From positions 1 through 61,451 of the forward strand of contig CACMTN010000011.1 in NCBI GenBank assembly GCA_902616615.1: 61,451 bases of DNA, read 5' to 3'. Positions within the stretch are counted from its first letter, which is position 1. Every line of letters begins with the position of its first letter. Origin of the DNA: an uncultured SAR116 cluster alpha proteobacterium. Lineage in GTDB: Bacteria; Pseudomonadota; Alphaproteobacteria; Puniceispirillales; Marisalimonadaceae. Both the position numbers and the translations under genes were made by a program. Below, piece by piece: positions 28,875 through 38,466 of the stretch. The notes beneath the pieces were generated by a model. That model was given only the letters and a program-made list of their open reading frames with translations. It did not search any database and was not told the origin of the DNA.

Positions 28875-30071
28875 TTAGTTTTTTTTAATTTCTTTAACTA
28901 CTTCACCTAAAATGTCAAAAGCTTGGTCTATTTCTTCTTTAGAAGTATTAAGTGGTGGAAGTAATCTAATAGTATTTTCTGCAGCGCCTACTAGCAACAA
29001 ACCTTTTTCTCTTGAAATATTACCAAAATCCCCTGCTACAAAATTTTCTGTTAACTGAAAGCCCCTTAACATTCCTGAGCCTTTTTTACATAATATTACT
29101 GGAGATACCTTGTCGTCATCATTTATTAAGGAATCCATTTTATTATCAAAGAAAATAATATTTTCTCTTAAGCTTTTGAGAAAATCATTCTCCAGTAGAA
29201 GATCCAAAACAGCATTGGCGGAGCGCATAGCTAGAGGATTACCACCAAATGTACTGCCATGAGTACCTGGTGTCATAGCGTCACCTACTTTAGCTTTTGC
29301 CATAACTGCTCCTACTGGAAACCCCCCACCAAGACCCTTAGCTAACGCTATTATGTCTGGTTGAATGTTTTCTTGTTGGTAAGCAAAAAGGGTTCCTGAC
29401 CTACCCATTCCAATTTGCACTTCATCTGAAATCAACAAAGATCCATTTTCATTGGCAATATCTTGCAGTAATTTAAGGTAGCCTTTAGGAGCTTTTCTGG
29501 CACCACCTTCTCCTTGAACTGGTTCTACTAAAATAGCCGCGACATGTTTACCTATTTTATTTTTTAAACTTTCAATGTCTCCCCATTCAACATGTGTAAA
29601 GCCTTTTGCAGATGGTCCGAAACCTTCCCTAAATAATGGTCTATCATTTGCAGCCAACATTGCCAAAGTACGGCCATGAAAGGCTCCAGTAGCACAAATA
29701 ATTTCTGTCCTATCTTTTTCACCGTTTGACCATGCAAACCTTCTAGCAACTTTAACTGCCCCTTCGGTTGCTTCAGCACCAGAATTACAGAAGAAGACTC
29801 TATCTGCACATGAATTTTCTACAAGTTTTTCTGCAACTGTTTCTTGTTCTGGGATCCTGTAAAGATTAGATGTATGCCATAATTTTGTAGCTTGATCTTT
29901 CAAAGCCTGCACCAACTTTGGATGACAATGTCCAAATGCATTAACAGCAATACCACTTGCATAATCTAAATATTTTTTTCCATCTTCTGAGTATAAATAA
30001 CTACCTTTACCGTGCGTAAAGGCTATATCAATTCTTCCATATGTTGTCATTATAGATGGGCTTATTGTCAT
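28875..30071 (-). CDS. argD: Acetylornithine/succinyldiaminopimelate aminotransferase
   Basis: This class-III PLP aminotransferase (398 aa) is the first gene of the argD-argF-hslO operon. Visible: YLDYASGIAVNAFGHCHP near residue 40, FFCNSGAEATEGAVKVARR near 95, GAFHGRTL near 130, and the PLP lysine in LAKGLGGGFPVGA near 245. It acts in arginine synthesis. Many family members also serve lysine synthesis (DapC activity), which cannot be told from sequence. Confidence 0.96.
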   Translation of the reverse strand: MTISPSIMTTYGRIDIAFTHGKGSYLYSEDGKKYLDYASGIAVNAFGHCHPKLVQALKDQATKLWHTSNLYRIPEQETVAEKLVENSCADRVFFCNSGAEATEGAVKVARRFAWSNGEKDRTEIICATGAFHGRTLAMLAANDRPLFREGFGPSAKGFTHVEWGDIESLKNKIGKHVAAILVEPVQGEGGARKAPKGYLKLLQDIANENGSLLISDEVQIGMGRSGTLFAYQQENIQPDIIALAKGLGGGFPVGAVMAKAKVGDAMTPGTHGSTFGGNPLAMRSANAVLDLLLENDFLKSLRENIIFFDNKMDSLINDDDKVSPVILCKKGSGMLRGFQLTENFVAGDFGNISREKGLLLVGAAENTIRLLPPLNTSKEEIDQAFDILGEVVKEIKKN

Positions 30072-30135
30072 ACTAAAACTTTCATAAATTTATAAGAATA
30101 TACAATTATAATTAAAAAGAAATAAATAAGAAATT

Positions 30136-31284
30136 TTAAATAAAATGCTTAGCTAATTTAAGTCCTTGAGCTTGATAATTATTTGAGCTTCCAGCCTCAC
30201 CATACAATATACTTGGTACATTTGCCATTGGTTCATAAACAAGTCTACACACTGTCTGGTCTTGTTCTATTAAAAAAGGTACATCATGAGATCTCACCTC
30301 CAATACTGCTCTGGTTTTAGAAGCACCAAGATCTGTCAAACCAAATCCAGGGTCAAAAAAACCAGCATAATGAGCTCTAAATTCACCAACCTTGGTATCA
30401 TAGGCTCTCATCTCTGCAGCATACTTTGAGGGAACAGAAACGTATTCTTTACTAGCTAATATGTAGAATGCGTCAGGGCTAAGTATTAAACTACCTTGAT
30501 TGTTTTTATTCTGACAATCACCACTTTGGTATAAAAGATCTTCCACAGTTATTTTTTCCCAAAACAATTCACGTTTATAATGATTTGGTTTATCGATGTC
30601 TATAAGCATAGAATGTTTTCTTGCTTTGTAGCCAATCAAACCATTTTCACCAACTAAATCTACAGATAAAGGAACACCATTTTTTATTTTATCAGGGAGA
30701 TTAATATTATCTTGATTTCTAACCAAGCCAACATGCTCTTGCAATATTTCCATTTCTTTATCTGAAGTAAATGACTGTCCTCTTCTTAATCTTAATTGAT
30801 TAAGTCGGGAACCAGTTCTTACTAAAACTGAAAATGTCCTAGGAGATATTTCTGCATATAAGGGTCCCTGATATCCAGCTGGAATTTGTTCAAATTCCAT
30901 TGCACCATCAACAATTAACCTAGTGAAAACGTCAAGTCTTCCAGTAGAACTTTTTGGATTTGCAATCCCTGTTAAATTATCAGTCAAACTTACATTCTCT
31001 AACAATTTGACGATATACACACATCCACATTCTAAAACAGCACCATCTATAAGACTAAATTCGTGCATTGCTAGGTCTTTTAATCTACTAGATACTTTAT
31101 TTCCCTTACCTGGAAGAAAGGAGGCGGGCACTCTCCATGCTTTTATACCTAATCTTAAATCTATAGAGGCTGGTTGGATTAGATCTTTTTCAATGCCATT
31201 TTCACTAGTAATTACGTTTTTACGAATCAATTCTAAAATTTCTTGACTTGATAAAACACCAGCGATTTTTTGAATTTTATTCAT
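30136..31284 (-). CDS. dcd: Two-domain 2'-deoxycytidine 5'-triphosphate deaminase
   Basis: At 382 residues this is about twice the size of enterobacterial Dcd. It matches the long alphaproteobacterial form, with an N-terminal DCD_N half and a C-terminal dUTPase-like half. Visible: IQPASIDLRLG near residue 38, NPKSSTGRLDVFTRLI near 108, AGYQGPLYAEISPR near 137, then in the second half AHYAGFFDPGFG near 308 and QDQTVCRLVYEP. It deaminates dCTP to dUTP for thymidylate synthesis. It is transcribed alone, 64 bp from argD. Confidence 0.92.
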   Translation of the reverse strand: MNKIQKIAGVLSSQEILELIRKNVITSENGIEKDLIQPASIDLRLGIKAWRVPASFLPGKGNKVSSRLKDLAMHEFSLIDGAVLECGCVYIVKLLENVSLTDNLTGIANPKSSTGRLDVFTRLIVDGAMEFEQIPAGYQGPLYAEISPRTFSVLVRTGSRLNQLRLRRGQSFTSDKEMEILQEHVGLVRNQDNINLPDKIKNGVPLSVDLVGENGLIGYKARKHSMLIDIDKPNHYKRELFWEKITVEDLLYQSGDCQNKNNQGSLILSPDAFYILASKEYVSVPSKYAAEMRAYDTKVGEFRAHYAGFFDPGFGLTDLGASKTRAVLEVRSHDVPFLIEQDQTVCRLVYEPMANVPSILYGEAGSSNNYQAQGLKLAKHFI

Positions 31285-31308
31285 TCTAGATTTCCAAAAT
31301 TATTTTAA

Positions 31309-32118
31309 CTAAGACCTAAGCCTATACCCTGTTTTTAGTATATACCAAGCAAATATACTTAAAACAAAGTTACAACAAAGTAAAACTGAACTTCCCAATA
31401 TAGGAGATGCGTCACTTAATCCAATAAAACTAAATCTTAACCCATCAATAGCATAAAAAAATGGATTACAATAAGCTAAAATTTTTAGAGATTCAGGTAG
31501 TCTTTCAATTGAATAAAAAGTGCCAGATAAAAATGCTAGTGGTTGAATAACAAAATTTGAAATTATTGATAATTGATCGAATTTTTGAGCCCATATTCCA
31601 GCAAGTATTCCAATTATGGCCAATGTGGTACCTCCCTGAATTAAATACAATATCATCCAAAAAATATTTTTAGGAAAATCTATGATTCCTAAAATCCATA
31701 ACAATAAATAAGAAGCTGTAAAAACACATAATCCTCTTGTAACGCTAGCTAAAGTATGAGCAATCAAAATTTCTATTGGCCCTAAAGGAGCCATTAATAA
31801 GTCCACAATAGATCCTTGGACTTTTGCAGTCATAAAAGCTGAAGAAGCATTTGCAAAAGAATTTTGGATAACACTCATCATAATTAATCCTGGAACCAAG
31901 AATGTTATAAACGGAACCTGATGAAATCCAACATTTCTGTCAATCGCAATTGAAAACACAATTACAAAAAGTAAAGTAGTTACCATTGGGGCTGTAATAG
32001 TTTGTAAAAACACACTCGTAAACCTCTTTACTTCTTTAATGTATAAAGTAAATAAAGCCGTCCAATTTACCTTTCCAATTTCTCTTTTAACCCCAAGTTT
32101 TAAATTTTTATTTTTCAA
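31309..32118 (-). CDS. ABC-2 type transporter permease, orphan
   Basis: This 269-residue protein has six predicted helices. It has the ABC-2 membrane fold: a re-entrant first part after VKRFTSVFLQTITAPMVTT, FLVPGLIMMSVIQNSFAN near residue 88, and the C-terminal PLAFLSGTFYSIERLPESL followed by NPFFYAIDGLRF near 222, the family signature. It probably exports a lipid, polysaccharide or drug. Its ATPase is not adjacent, which is unusual for this family. Which ATPase drives it cannot be told from the sequence. Confidence 0.85.
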   Translation of the reverse strand: MKNKNLKLGVKREIGKVNWTALFTLYIKEVKRFTSVFLQTITAPMVTTLLFVIVFSIAIDRNVGFHQVPFITFLVPGLIMMSVIQNSFANASSAFMTAKVQGSIVDLLMAPLGPIEILIAHTLASVTRGLCVFTASYLLLWILGIIDFPKNIFWMILYLIQGGTTLAIIGILAGIWAQKFDQLSIISNFVIQPLAFLSGTFYSIERLPESLKILAYCNPFFYAIDGLRFSFIGLSDASPILGSSVLLCCNFVLSIFAWYILKTGYRLRS

Positions 32119-32196
32119 AAATTTCTCTCCAGCGATATAAATATTTATAATTTTAATAATCTATATATATTAATTAATAATTATATTTATAAAAAA

Positions 32197-32769
32197 ATGA
32201 AATTTCACATGAATGAAGAAGAAAAAATAATTAAGAAACTCAGAAAATCTGCAATGTCTTATTTAGCTAGATATGAAGTTTCAGTTCACCAGTTTGAAAA
32301 GACAATGAAACGAAAACTATCTAACTTAAAAGCTAATTTAGAAAACTTAGATAAAATAAAAATAATAAGAAATTTAAAAAAAGAGATGATATTAGCAAAA
32401 TTTATTGATGACAAGCGTTTTGCTGAGACAAAAATTCGTTCAATCAGACGTCAAGGTGGTTCGGAAAGATTTATCTATGCAAAATTAAATGAAAAAGGAA
32501 TATCAAATGATATAATCAAATGTGCTATTAATAAAGTAGACGAGGGTCATGAAAATGCAGAAATGATCGCAGCAATAAATTTTATTAAGAAAAAAAATAT
32601 AGGTATATATTATAAAAAGAATTTAGAGAATAAAATTGATGAATTTGAATTAAAAAATAAATGGTATGGAGCACTCTCAAGAAGAGGTTTCTCATTAGAT
32701 ATTGTTAAAAAGGTTTTTGATATTAAAGATATTGAAAAAGCTAATTTAATTTTAGAAGATAATTTATAG
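32197..32769 (+). CDS. recX: Regulatory protein RecX
   Basis: This 190-residue helical protein carries the RecX motif SAMSYLARYEVSVHQFEKTM near residue 24, and the repeated three-helix units seen as ARFIDDKRFAET-like KFIDDKRFAETKI near 68 and GALSRRGFSLDIVKKV near the end. RecX binds RecA filaments and limits strand exchange. recA is not next to it. The start context has no clear ribosome-binding site; a second ATG lies 12 bp inside. A perfect AT palindrome upstream is not a recognisable LexA box. Confidence 0.8.
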   Translation: MKFHMNEEEKIIKKLRKSAMSYLARYEVSVHQFEKTMKRKLSNLKANLENLDKIKIIRNLKKEMILAKFIDDKRFAETKIRSIRRQGGSERFIYAKLNEKGISNDIIKCAINKVDEGHENAEMIAAINFIKKKNIGIYYKKNLENKIDEFELKNKWYGALSRRGFSLDIVKKVFDIKDIEKANLILEDNL

Positions 32770-32789
32770 AAATATAAAAGGATTAGAAA

Positions 32790-34730
32790 ATGACTAATAA
32801 AGATTTATATGAACCATCCTCTAACATAATTAAAAATTCTCATGCAAATAAGGCTGAATATGAAAAAATGTATGAAGAATCTATTACTTCTCCTGAAAAA
32901 TTTTGGGAAAAACATGGTAAGAGAATTGACTGGATGAAGCCCTACACAAAAATTAGGGATGTGTCCTACAATAAAGAAGATCTTCATATCAAATGGTATG
33001 AGGATGGAACACTAAACGCTAGTTATAATTGTTTAGACAGATATCTAGAAACCAAAGGTAACAATACAGCAATTATTTGGGAAGGTGACGACCCAAATGA
33101 GTCCAAACATATTAGCTATAAAGAACTTTATGAACAGGTATGTAAATTTTCTAATGTATTGATAAATGCTGGTGCAAAAAAAGGTGATCGAATAACAATC
33201 TATATGCCAATGATCCCAGAAGCAACAGTTGCAATGTTAGCATGTACTAGAATAGGAGCTATTCATTCAGTTGTCTTTGGTGGTTTTTCTCCAGACGCTC
33301 TAGCTGGAAGAATTGAGGATTGTAATTCAACAATTATTATTACTGCAGATGAGGGTATAAGAGGAGGAAAAAAGATACCTTTAAAATCTAATACTGATGA
33401 GGCCATTTCAAAAGCTAAAATGTGCAAAACTACAATTGTAGTTAAAAGAACAGGGGCTGAAATTAATTGGATAGACGGCCAAGATATTTGGTATCATGAA
33501 GAAATGGAAAAAGCATCAGCTAATTGTCCACCCGCTGAAATAAACGCCGAAGATCCAATGTTTATATTATATACTTCAGGATCGACAGGTAAGCCCAAAG
33601 GAGTTCTTCATACAACCGGAGGATATATGGTTTATGCTTCTATGACACATCATTATGTTTTTGATTATCAAGAAAATGAAATTTATTGGTGTACTGCAGA
33701 TGTTGGCTGGGTAACAGGACATTCTTATATAGTTTATGGGCCACTATCAAATGGTGCTACTACATTAATGTTTGAAGGTGTACCAAACTACCCAACTGTG
33801 AGTAGATTCTGGGAAATAGTGGATAAACATAAAGTTAATATATTCTACACTGCTCCTACAGCAATAAGAGCATTGATGGCTGAAGGCAGTGAACCAGTAA
33901 AAAAAACAAAACGAGACAGCCTTAGAATTTTAGGTAGTGTTGGAGAACCAATTAATCCAGAAGCATGGAATTGGTATAACAATGTTGTTGGTGATGGAAG
34001 GTGCCCAGTAGTGGACACTTGGTGGCAAACTGAAACTGGAGGGATTTTGATCACCCCTTTACCAGGAGCCACTGATACAAAACCAGGTTCTGCTACAAAA
34101 CCTTTTTTTGGAATATTGCCAGTTATTGTTGACAGTGATAACAAAGAATTAACTGGAGCCACTGAAGGAAATCTATGTATTAATATGTCTTGGCCAGGTC
34201 AAATGAGGACAGTTTTTGGTGACCACCAACGTTTTATAGATACATATTTTTCAACTTTTCCCGGAAGATACTTTTCTGGTGATGGATGTAGAAGAGATGA
34301 AGACGGATATTATTGGATAACAGGAAGAGTTGATGATGTAATAAATGTGTCTGGTCACAGAATGGGTACAGCAGAAGTTGAGTCTGCTCTTGTAGCTCAC
34401 ACAGATGTAGCTGAAGCAGCAGTTGTTGGTTACCCACATGAAATTAAGGGTCAAGGCATTTATGCCTACGTTACTGTGAATATTGGCGTAAAAACATCAG
34501 ATGAATTATTGACAGAATTAAAACAATGGGTGAGGAAAGAAATAGGTCCTATTGCTACACCAGATTTAATTCAATTTGCCCCAGGTCTTCCTAAAACAAG
34601 GTCAGGTAAAATAATGAGACGAATATTAAGAAAAATAGCTGCAAATGAACATAAAGAGTTAGGTGACGTATCGACATTGGCTGATCCACAAGTTGTTCAA
34701 AATTTAGTGCAAAACAGAAAAAACACTTAA
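32790..34730 (+). CDS. acs: Acetyl-CoA synthetase
   Basis: Full-length AMP-forming Acs (646 aa), preceded by AAAGGATTAG. Visible: [16 protein letters not shown] near residue 70, [20 protein letters not shown] near 265, WWQTETGG near 412 and the regulatory lysine in [10 protein letters not shown] near 608, which is acetylated in well-studied homologues. It activates acetate to acetyl-CoA. It lies 20 bp after recX on the same strand. It differs clearly from the prpE paralogue at 15.4 kb, so the cell has dedicated enzymes for C2 and C3 acids. Confidence 0.97.
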   Translation: MTNKDLYEPSSNIIKNSHANKAEYEKMYEESITSPEKFWEKHGKRIDWMKPYTKIRDVSYNKEDLHIKWYEDGTLNASYNCLDRYLETKGNNTAIIWEGDDPNESKHISYKELYEQVCKFSNVLINAGAKKGDRITIYMPMIPEATVAMLACTRIGAIHSVVFGGFSPDALAGRIEDCNSTIIITADEGIRGGKKIPLKSNTDEAISKAKMCKTTIVVKRTGAEINWIDGQDIWYHEEMEKASANCPPAEINAEDPMFILYTSGSTGKPKGVLHTTGGYMVYASMTHHYVFDYQENEIYWCTADVGWVTGHSYIVYGPLSNGATTLMFEGVPNYPTVSRFWEIVDKHKVNIFYTAPTAIRALMAEGSEPVKKTKRDSLRILGSVGEPINPEAWNWYNNVVGDGRCPVVDTWWQTETGGILITPLPGATDTKPGSATKPFFGILPVIVDSDNKELTGATEGNLCINMSWPGQMRTVFGDHQRFIDTYFSTFPGRYFSGDGCRRDEDGYYWITGRVDDVINVSGHRMGTAEVESALVAHTDVAEAAVVGYPHEIKGQGIYAYVTVNIGVKTSDELLTELKQWVRKEIGPIATPDLIQFAPGLPKTRSGKIMRRILRKIAANEHKELGDVSTLADPQVVQNLVQNRKNT

Positions 34731-35407
34731 ATATTATTTAGCTTGGTAAAATAGTTCATTAAAAACTTTATCAAAATTGGAAGAATAGCTACTAATGTAA
34801 AACTTACTATAAGAGTAAATGACATAATGTCATTAATGCTATTAACTTTCGAAATTTCTGAGCCAGCATTTACATAAATCACTGTTGCAGGAAGCATTCC
34901 TAATTGACTAATATAGTAAAACCTAAAAAGCGAAATAGGTAACACTCCCATAATTAAATTTATTAATACAAAGGAAATAGTAGGTATCAATCTAAGACTT
35001 AAAAGATAATAAATACCATTTTTGCTAAATTTATTGTCTATAATGATTTTTGTTTTTTCAAATTTATTATTAATGAAATCTTTTAAAAGATATCTTGATA
35101 ATAGGAAACAAATACATGCCCCAACCGTAGAGGCAAAGGAAACTATAATTACACCTTCAATAACTCCAAACAAGGCTCCAGCTGCAATGGTCAAAATAGT
35201 AGGGACAACAGGGAAAGACAAACCTGAAAATATTACATATAAAGTAAAAAATAAAATTCTTGATATATAAATTTCTTCATTAACCCATGTTTTCAGAAAT
35301 GTGAGATGTTCCTTGAATTTATCTAAATTGAATATTTCTTGAAGATGAATGTAAGATAGTAAAAAAGTACTAATTAAAATAAATAGTAATAATACAGGTC
35401 TTCTCAT
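34727..35407 (-). CDS. TVP38/TMEM64 (DedA superfamily) membrane protein
   Basis: This 226-residue protein has about five to six hydrophobic segments. The superfamily core is visible as [17 protein letters not shown] near residue 66, [16 protein letters not shown] near 97 and [20 protein letters not shown] near 135. Relatives include DedA and TMEM41B/VMP1 lipid scramblases, and several bacterial members are implicated in undecaprenyl-phosphate or membrane lipid flipping. The specific role here is unknown. Its last 4 bp overlap the end of the convergent acs. Confidence 0.85.
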   Translation of the reverse strand: MRRPVLLLFILISTFLLSYIHLQEIFNLDKFKEHLTFLKTWVNEEIYISRILFFTLYVIFSGLSFPVVPTILTIAAGALFGVIEGVIIVSFASTVGACICFLLSRYLLKDFINNKFEKTKIIIDNKFSKNGIYYLLSLRLIPTISFVLINLIMGVLPISLFRFYYISQLGMLPATVIYVNAGSEISKVNSINDIMSFTLIVSFTLVAILPILIKFLMNYFTKLNNI

Positions 35408-35413
35408 TATGAG

Positions 35414-36151
35414 TTAAATACCCCAAATCCTATTGGCAAACTCTGGATAAAATTCTGAGACCATATAAGAAATCTTATTTCTTAAGATATCTACACGTGT
35501 TTGATCTGGGATAGACATATTTGTTATTTTATCATCAACGTCAAATTTAAATCCTGTAAGTTTAATTATATTTTCTATGCTTTCATTATTATAAATTTTT
35601 AAAAGACAGAAACGTTTCTTTTGTTTGTTAAATTTGAATAGAGCTCTATTCGTTAATAGAAATTTTGGTCCTCCAGGTCTGTAGATATTCTCATCAGAAA
35701 ATCCAGGCGCAGAAATAAAGTCTACTTTGTCAACTAAAGTTCTTGGTGAATGTTCTTCTCTAAATAAAATAATTTGTGGAACTACAAAATACATCAAAGC
35801 AGATCCAAAAGAGCCTGGGAATCTTTTTTGTATTTTTGTATAACTTCCAGTACCTACTAAATTTATATTAGCTTCGCCATCAATTTGAACACCTCCTAGA
35901 AAGAAAGTATCTATTCTACCTTGAGCGGCGCAATCAAAAAGTTCTCTAGCACCATCAGTGAAATTATTATATTTATTGGAATGTAATATTGTAACCCTAA
36001 TTCTATTGTTTTGAAGTTTAGCTTCTTCTTTTGCTAGCAAAGCCGCGGCACCTGGAATTGGTGATGCAGCACCAACGGCTATATGCTTATCATTTACCAG
36101 TAAATCAGCTAATTGACTTATTAATAACTCTTCTCTCTTAAGTTCAATCAA
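35414..36151 (-). CDS. CoA-transferase family I, beta-like subunit
   Basis: This 245-residue protein belongs to the same fold as glutaconate CoA-transferase B and IpdB, seen in KHIAVGAASPIPGAAALLA near residue 22, FFLGGVQIDGEANINLVG near 93 and VDFISAPGF near 152. In true glutaconate or succinyl CoA-transferases a catalytic Glu stands in the strand at about residues 53-60. Here that strand reads VTILHSNKYN with no acidic residue. The pair may therefore be a hydrolase or lyase of the IpdAB kind rather than a transferase. It sits 17 bp behind the alpha-like gene. Confidence 0.8.
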   Translation of the reverse strand: MIELKREELLISQLADLLVNDKHIAVGAASPIPGAAALLAKEEAKLQNNRIRVTILHSNKYNNFTDGARELFDCAAQGRIDTFFLGGVQIDGEANINLVGTGSYTKIQKRFPGSFGSALMYFVVPQIILFREEHSPRTLVDKVDFISAPGFSDENIYRPGGPKFLLTNRALFKFNKQKKRFCLLKIYNNESIENIIKLTGFKFDVDDKITNMSIPDQTRVDILRNKISYMVSEFYPEFANRIWGI

Positions 36152-36168
36152 AAAATCAAACCTTTAAA

Positions 36169-36990
36169 TTAATTAAATAAGTAATTTTGCATATATTCTT
36201 CAAAGCCTTTTTGTGTCTTTGCAGCAATAGAGTACTTTTTGATTTCATCATTATCTTGACCATAAACACTAGGTAATGCACAAGGCCACGCTCCATTTTC
36301 AACAACCGATATTCCATCAACATATAATGCCGGCAAACAGGTTGCAGCAGATAATTCGTTATCAAAAAAATCAATATCCAGAATTTGTTCAGTTGTCACA
36401 AATACTTTTTTTGAGGCATGTGTAAGAGTTGCTAATTCCCGTCTTCTCCCAATTTGAATATTTCCATTTTTATCCACACAAGGTGCATGAAATATTAATA
36501 CATCCAACTGGACTGCAGGAAGTAACAAAATTGGCTCATTCTTGTGACCTGAACATTTCATAGGATTTTCAATTACTTGCCAATCTTTTCTATATTTTTG
36601 TATGTCAGAGCCAATTACCCCTCTAAGAGGCATAAATGGAACAGATTTTTCAGTGGCTTGGAGTTGAGCGTGCAATGCTGGGCATGTGGAGTCTTTTATT
36701 AATATATGACCTGCTTCAACAGCTTCTGAAAATCTAGGTGCCAAACCAAATTCACCCAAAGTTACGGCCGCTGCTTCAATCTCAGAAACACATCCGCTCC
36801 CAATTAACATATCACCTTGTATAGTGGTCAAAGGAAGGCAGTATAGTTTTAAGTCCTTTACACCTTTTTTTATTAGTTCTTTTGTGAACATCATTGGAAC
36901 TCCGGAATAGTCTGCTGGAATTCCAATCAAATCTCCATCTTTAACTTCATCAACAATTTCTAAGAGAGATAATTCATCAAATTGTTTCAT
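36169..36990 (-). CDS. CoA-transferase family I, alpha-like subunit
   Basis: This 273-residue partner of the gene downstream resembles GctA/IpdA. KDGDLIGIPADYSGVPM near residue 17 stands for the start of the fold, then VKDLKLYCLPLTTIQGDML, MPLRGVIGSDIQKYR near 120, and VDVLIFHAPCVDKNGNIQIGRR near 155, which matches the VDVALIHA.AD.DGN block of the family. Whether it transfers CoA, hydrolyses a thioester or opens a ring cannot be told. No dedicated catabolic genes flank the pair that would name the substrate. Confidence 0.8.
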   Translation of the reverse strand: MKQFDELSLLEIVDEVKDGDLIGIPADYSGVPMMFTKELIKKGVKDLKLYCLPLTTIQGDMLIGSGCVSEIEAAAVTLGEFGLAPRFSEAVEAGHILIKDSTCPALHAQLQATEKSVPFMPLRGVIGSDIQKYRKDWQVIENPMKCSGHKNEPILLLPAVQLDVLIFHAPCVDKNGNIQIGRRRELATLTHASKKVFVTTEQILDIDFFDNELSAATCLPALYVDGISVVENGAWPCALPSVYGQDNDEIKKYSIAAKTQKGFEEYMQNYLFN

Positions 36991-37022
36991 TTATATATTC
37001 TCCCTTATTTAAAATATAATGT

Positions 37023-37523
37023 TTAATATGAGCTCTTCTGACCCTTATTATACTTCATTATTGATTCTTTTAACATTTTTTCTTCTTTACACCCAAGAAA
37101 ACATATTTTTTTGAGTTTTTTTAGATTAGCTTCGGCTTTTTTCAAATTTCCTTGAGTAAGAAACATTTCTCCTTGATATTCAAGAGCACCCTTGTGCTTT
37201 GGAGAAATTTTAAGAGCTTTATCATAATATTGGGCAGCTTTATCAAGATTACCCATTTTTCTATATGAGAACCCTAGATAATTATATATGTCTGCATCTT
37301 TTTTATTGGTTTTTTCAGCCTTAAGAAGATTATCTATAGCGGCTTCATATGATTTTTTATTAATTAATTTAACCGCTTTATAGTAATAATTTGATTTAAC
37401 ATTCATCTCTTTACTGTCATCTCCACCACCTCCAGCAGCAAAGGAGGATACCACTAGTAATTGACTTAAAGAAATTATTGTAAAAAATTTTATGAATTTT
37501 TTGAAAAAGTTTTGATAAAACAT
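37023..37523 (-). CDS. Exported tetratricopeptide-repeat protein
   Basis: This 166-residue protein has a signal peptide (residues about 10-30, ending SSFAAGGGG) and about three TPR units. The clearest is DADIYNYLGFSYRKMGNLDK followed by AAQYYDKALKISPKHKGALE. A CFLGC pair near residue 145 might form a disulfide. The periplasmic location is inferred from the signal. TPRs bind other proteins, and no partner is suggested by the neighbourhood, where the CoA-transferase pair lies downstream on the same strand. Confidence 0.8.
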   Translation of the reverse strand: MFYQNFFKKFIKFFTIISLSQLLVVSSFAAGGGGDDSKEMNVKSNYYYKAVKLINKKSYEAAIDNLLKAEKTNKKDADIYNYLGFSYRKMGNLDKAAQYYDKALKISPKHKGALEYQGEMFLTQGNLKKAEANLKKLKKICFLGCKEEKMLKESIMKYNKGQKSSY

Positions 37524-37591
37524 TAGTGCTCCATTTAATTTAAGAAATATAGCCTTATATATAAACTACTTTAAATTTTTCTAGGATAAAC

Positions 37592-38050
37592 ATGCGATTA
37601 TTTCTTATTTCTTCTTTTATTTTTATTTTAATCAACATAAATAAAGCTATTAGCGACGTTTTGCCAAATGATTTATTTTCGTCAGTGGAAGTTGTTGAAC
37701 TTCAAATGAGCTCCCTTCAGACAAACTCAATTAAAAATAATTCTGGCATTTACCAATGTTGGCTGTTTGCACATCCAGAAAATAAGAGATATACAGGTCC
37801 ATTTGGTAATTTCAAAAAAATGATTTCTGATACATCTTATAAAATATTGTTAAATTCAACTAAATTCAAAATTAAATTAATCGAAGAAAATAAAAACAAG
37901 GCTGCGTATTCAGTTAATGTAGACGCATACGATAATAAACGCTACAATTTAACATGGCTTTTAGAAAAAGCATCTGTAAGTAAAGATTGCAAAAATTGTT
38001 GGATGACGACTGCGGTTACACAACCACAATTTATAGGGCAGTTGAACTAA
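37592..38050 (+). CDS. Exported DUF4864-like protein
   Basis: This 152-residue protein has a signal peptide (residues 1-21, cut near KAISD). The mature part follows the pattern of DUF4864: VVELQMSSLQTNS (about 35-47), then WLFAHPENKRYTGPFGNFKKM near 59, a DTSYKILLN stretch, and a C-terminal SKDCKNCWMTTAV. The W-M-T ending after paired cysteines is typical of the family as I know it. The function of DUF4864 is not known. It heads a same-strand run with a rhodanese 18 bp behind it. Confidence 0.65.
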   Translation: MRLFLISSFIFILININKAISDVLPNDLFSSVEVVELQMSSLQTNSIKNNSGIYQCWLFAHPENKRYTGPFGNFKKMISDTSYKILLNSTKFKIKLIEENKNKAAYSVNVDAYDNKRYNLTWLLEKASVSKDCKNCWMTTAVTQPQFIGQLN

Positions 38051-38068
38051 AATAAAGTGGAGAAAAAT

Positions 38069-38446
38069 ATGAAAACAGCAAAAGATTACCTTCAAGAAGC
38101 TAACGAAGTTGTGAAAAAAATTGACGTAAAGGAAGCAATTGAAAAGCATAAATCAAAATCAGCAATTTTTATAGATGTACGAGATAGTTCTGATATTAAA
38201 AAAACAGGAACAATTTTAGATGGTCTAGAAATTCCAAGAGGCCTAATTGAGTTTGTCGCTGATGAGGCAACCCCACTCTACAATAATAACCTTAAAAAAG
38301 ATGCGGAAATAATACTTATCTGTGGAGTTGGCGGCCAGGCTGCGTTAACTGGTAAGACACTTATAGAAATGGGGTATAAAAATGTTCTTAATGTAGGAGG
38401 AATTCCAGATTGGGAAAAAAATGGTGGCCCAATGAAAAAGTACTAA
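38069..38446 (+). CDS. Single-domain rhodanese-like protein
   Basis: This 125-residue cytosolic protein starts at ATG 38069, 6 nt behind GTGGAG (an in-frame GTG at 38057 would destroy that ribosome-binding site). The rhodanese fold is visible as SAIFIDVRDSSDIKKTG near residue 30 and the active-site loop ILICGVGGQAAL near 88. The Cys is present, but the loop is CGVGGQ instead of the usual C-x-x-G-x-R, lacking the anion-binding Arg at the end. It may move sulfur or only bind a partner. It lies between the DUF4864 gene and a dehydrogenase. Confidence 0.88.
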   Translation: MKTAKDYLQEANEVVKKIDVKEAIEKHKSKSAIFIDVRDSSDIKKTGTILDGLEIPRGLIEFVADEATPLYNNNLKKDAEIILICGVGGQAALTGKTLIEMGYKNVLNVGGIPDWEKNGGPMKKY

Positions 38447-38466
38447 AACATTTATTTTAAAATTTT

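Noticed and set aside
32136-32149. Perfect 14-bp AT-only palindrome upstream of recX, considered as a LexA/SOS operator
   Set aside because: It has no GTTC or GAAC half-sites of the alphaproteobacterial LexA box, and palindromes of A and T alone are expected by chance at this base composition.
34234-34454. Two overlapping frames antisense to acs
   Set aside because: They arise from the codon pattern of a highly conserved coding region; their Cys, His and Leu-rich sequences look like shadow translations.
36156-36374. 72-codon frame on the minus strand inside the end of the alpha-like CoA-transferase gene
   Set aside because: It is an overlapping alternative frame of a well-supported gene, has no ribosome-binding site, and shows no domain.
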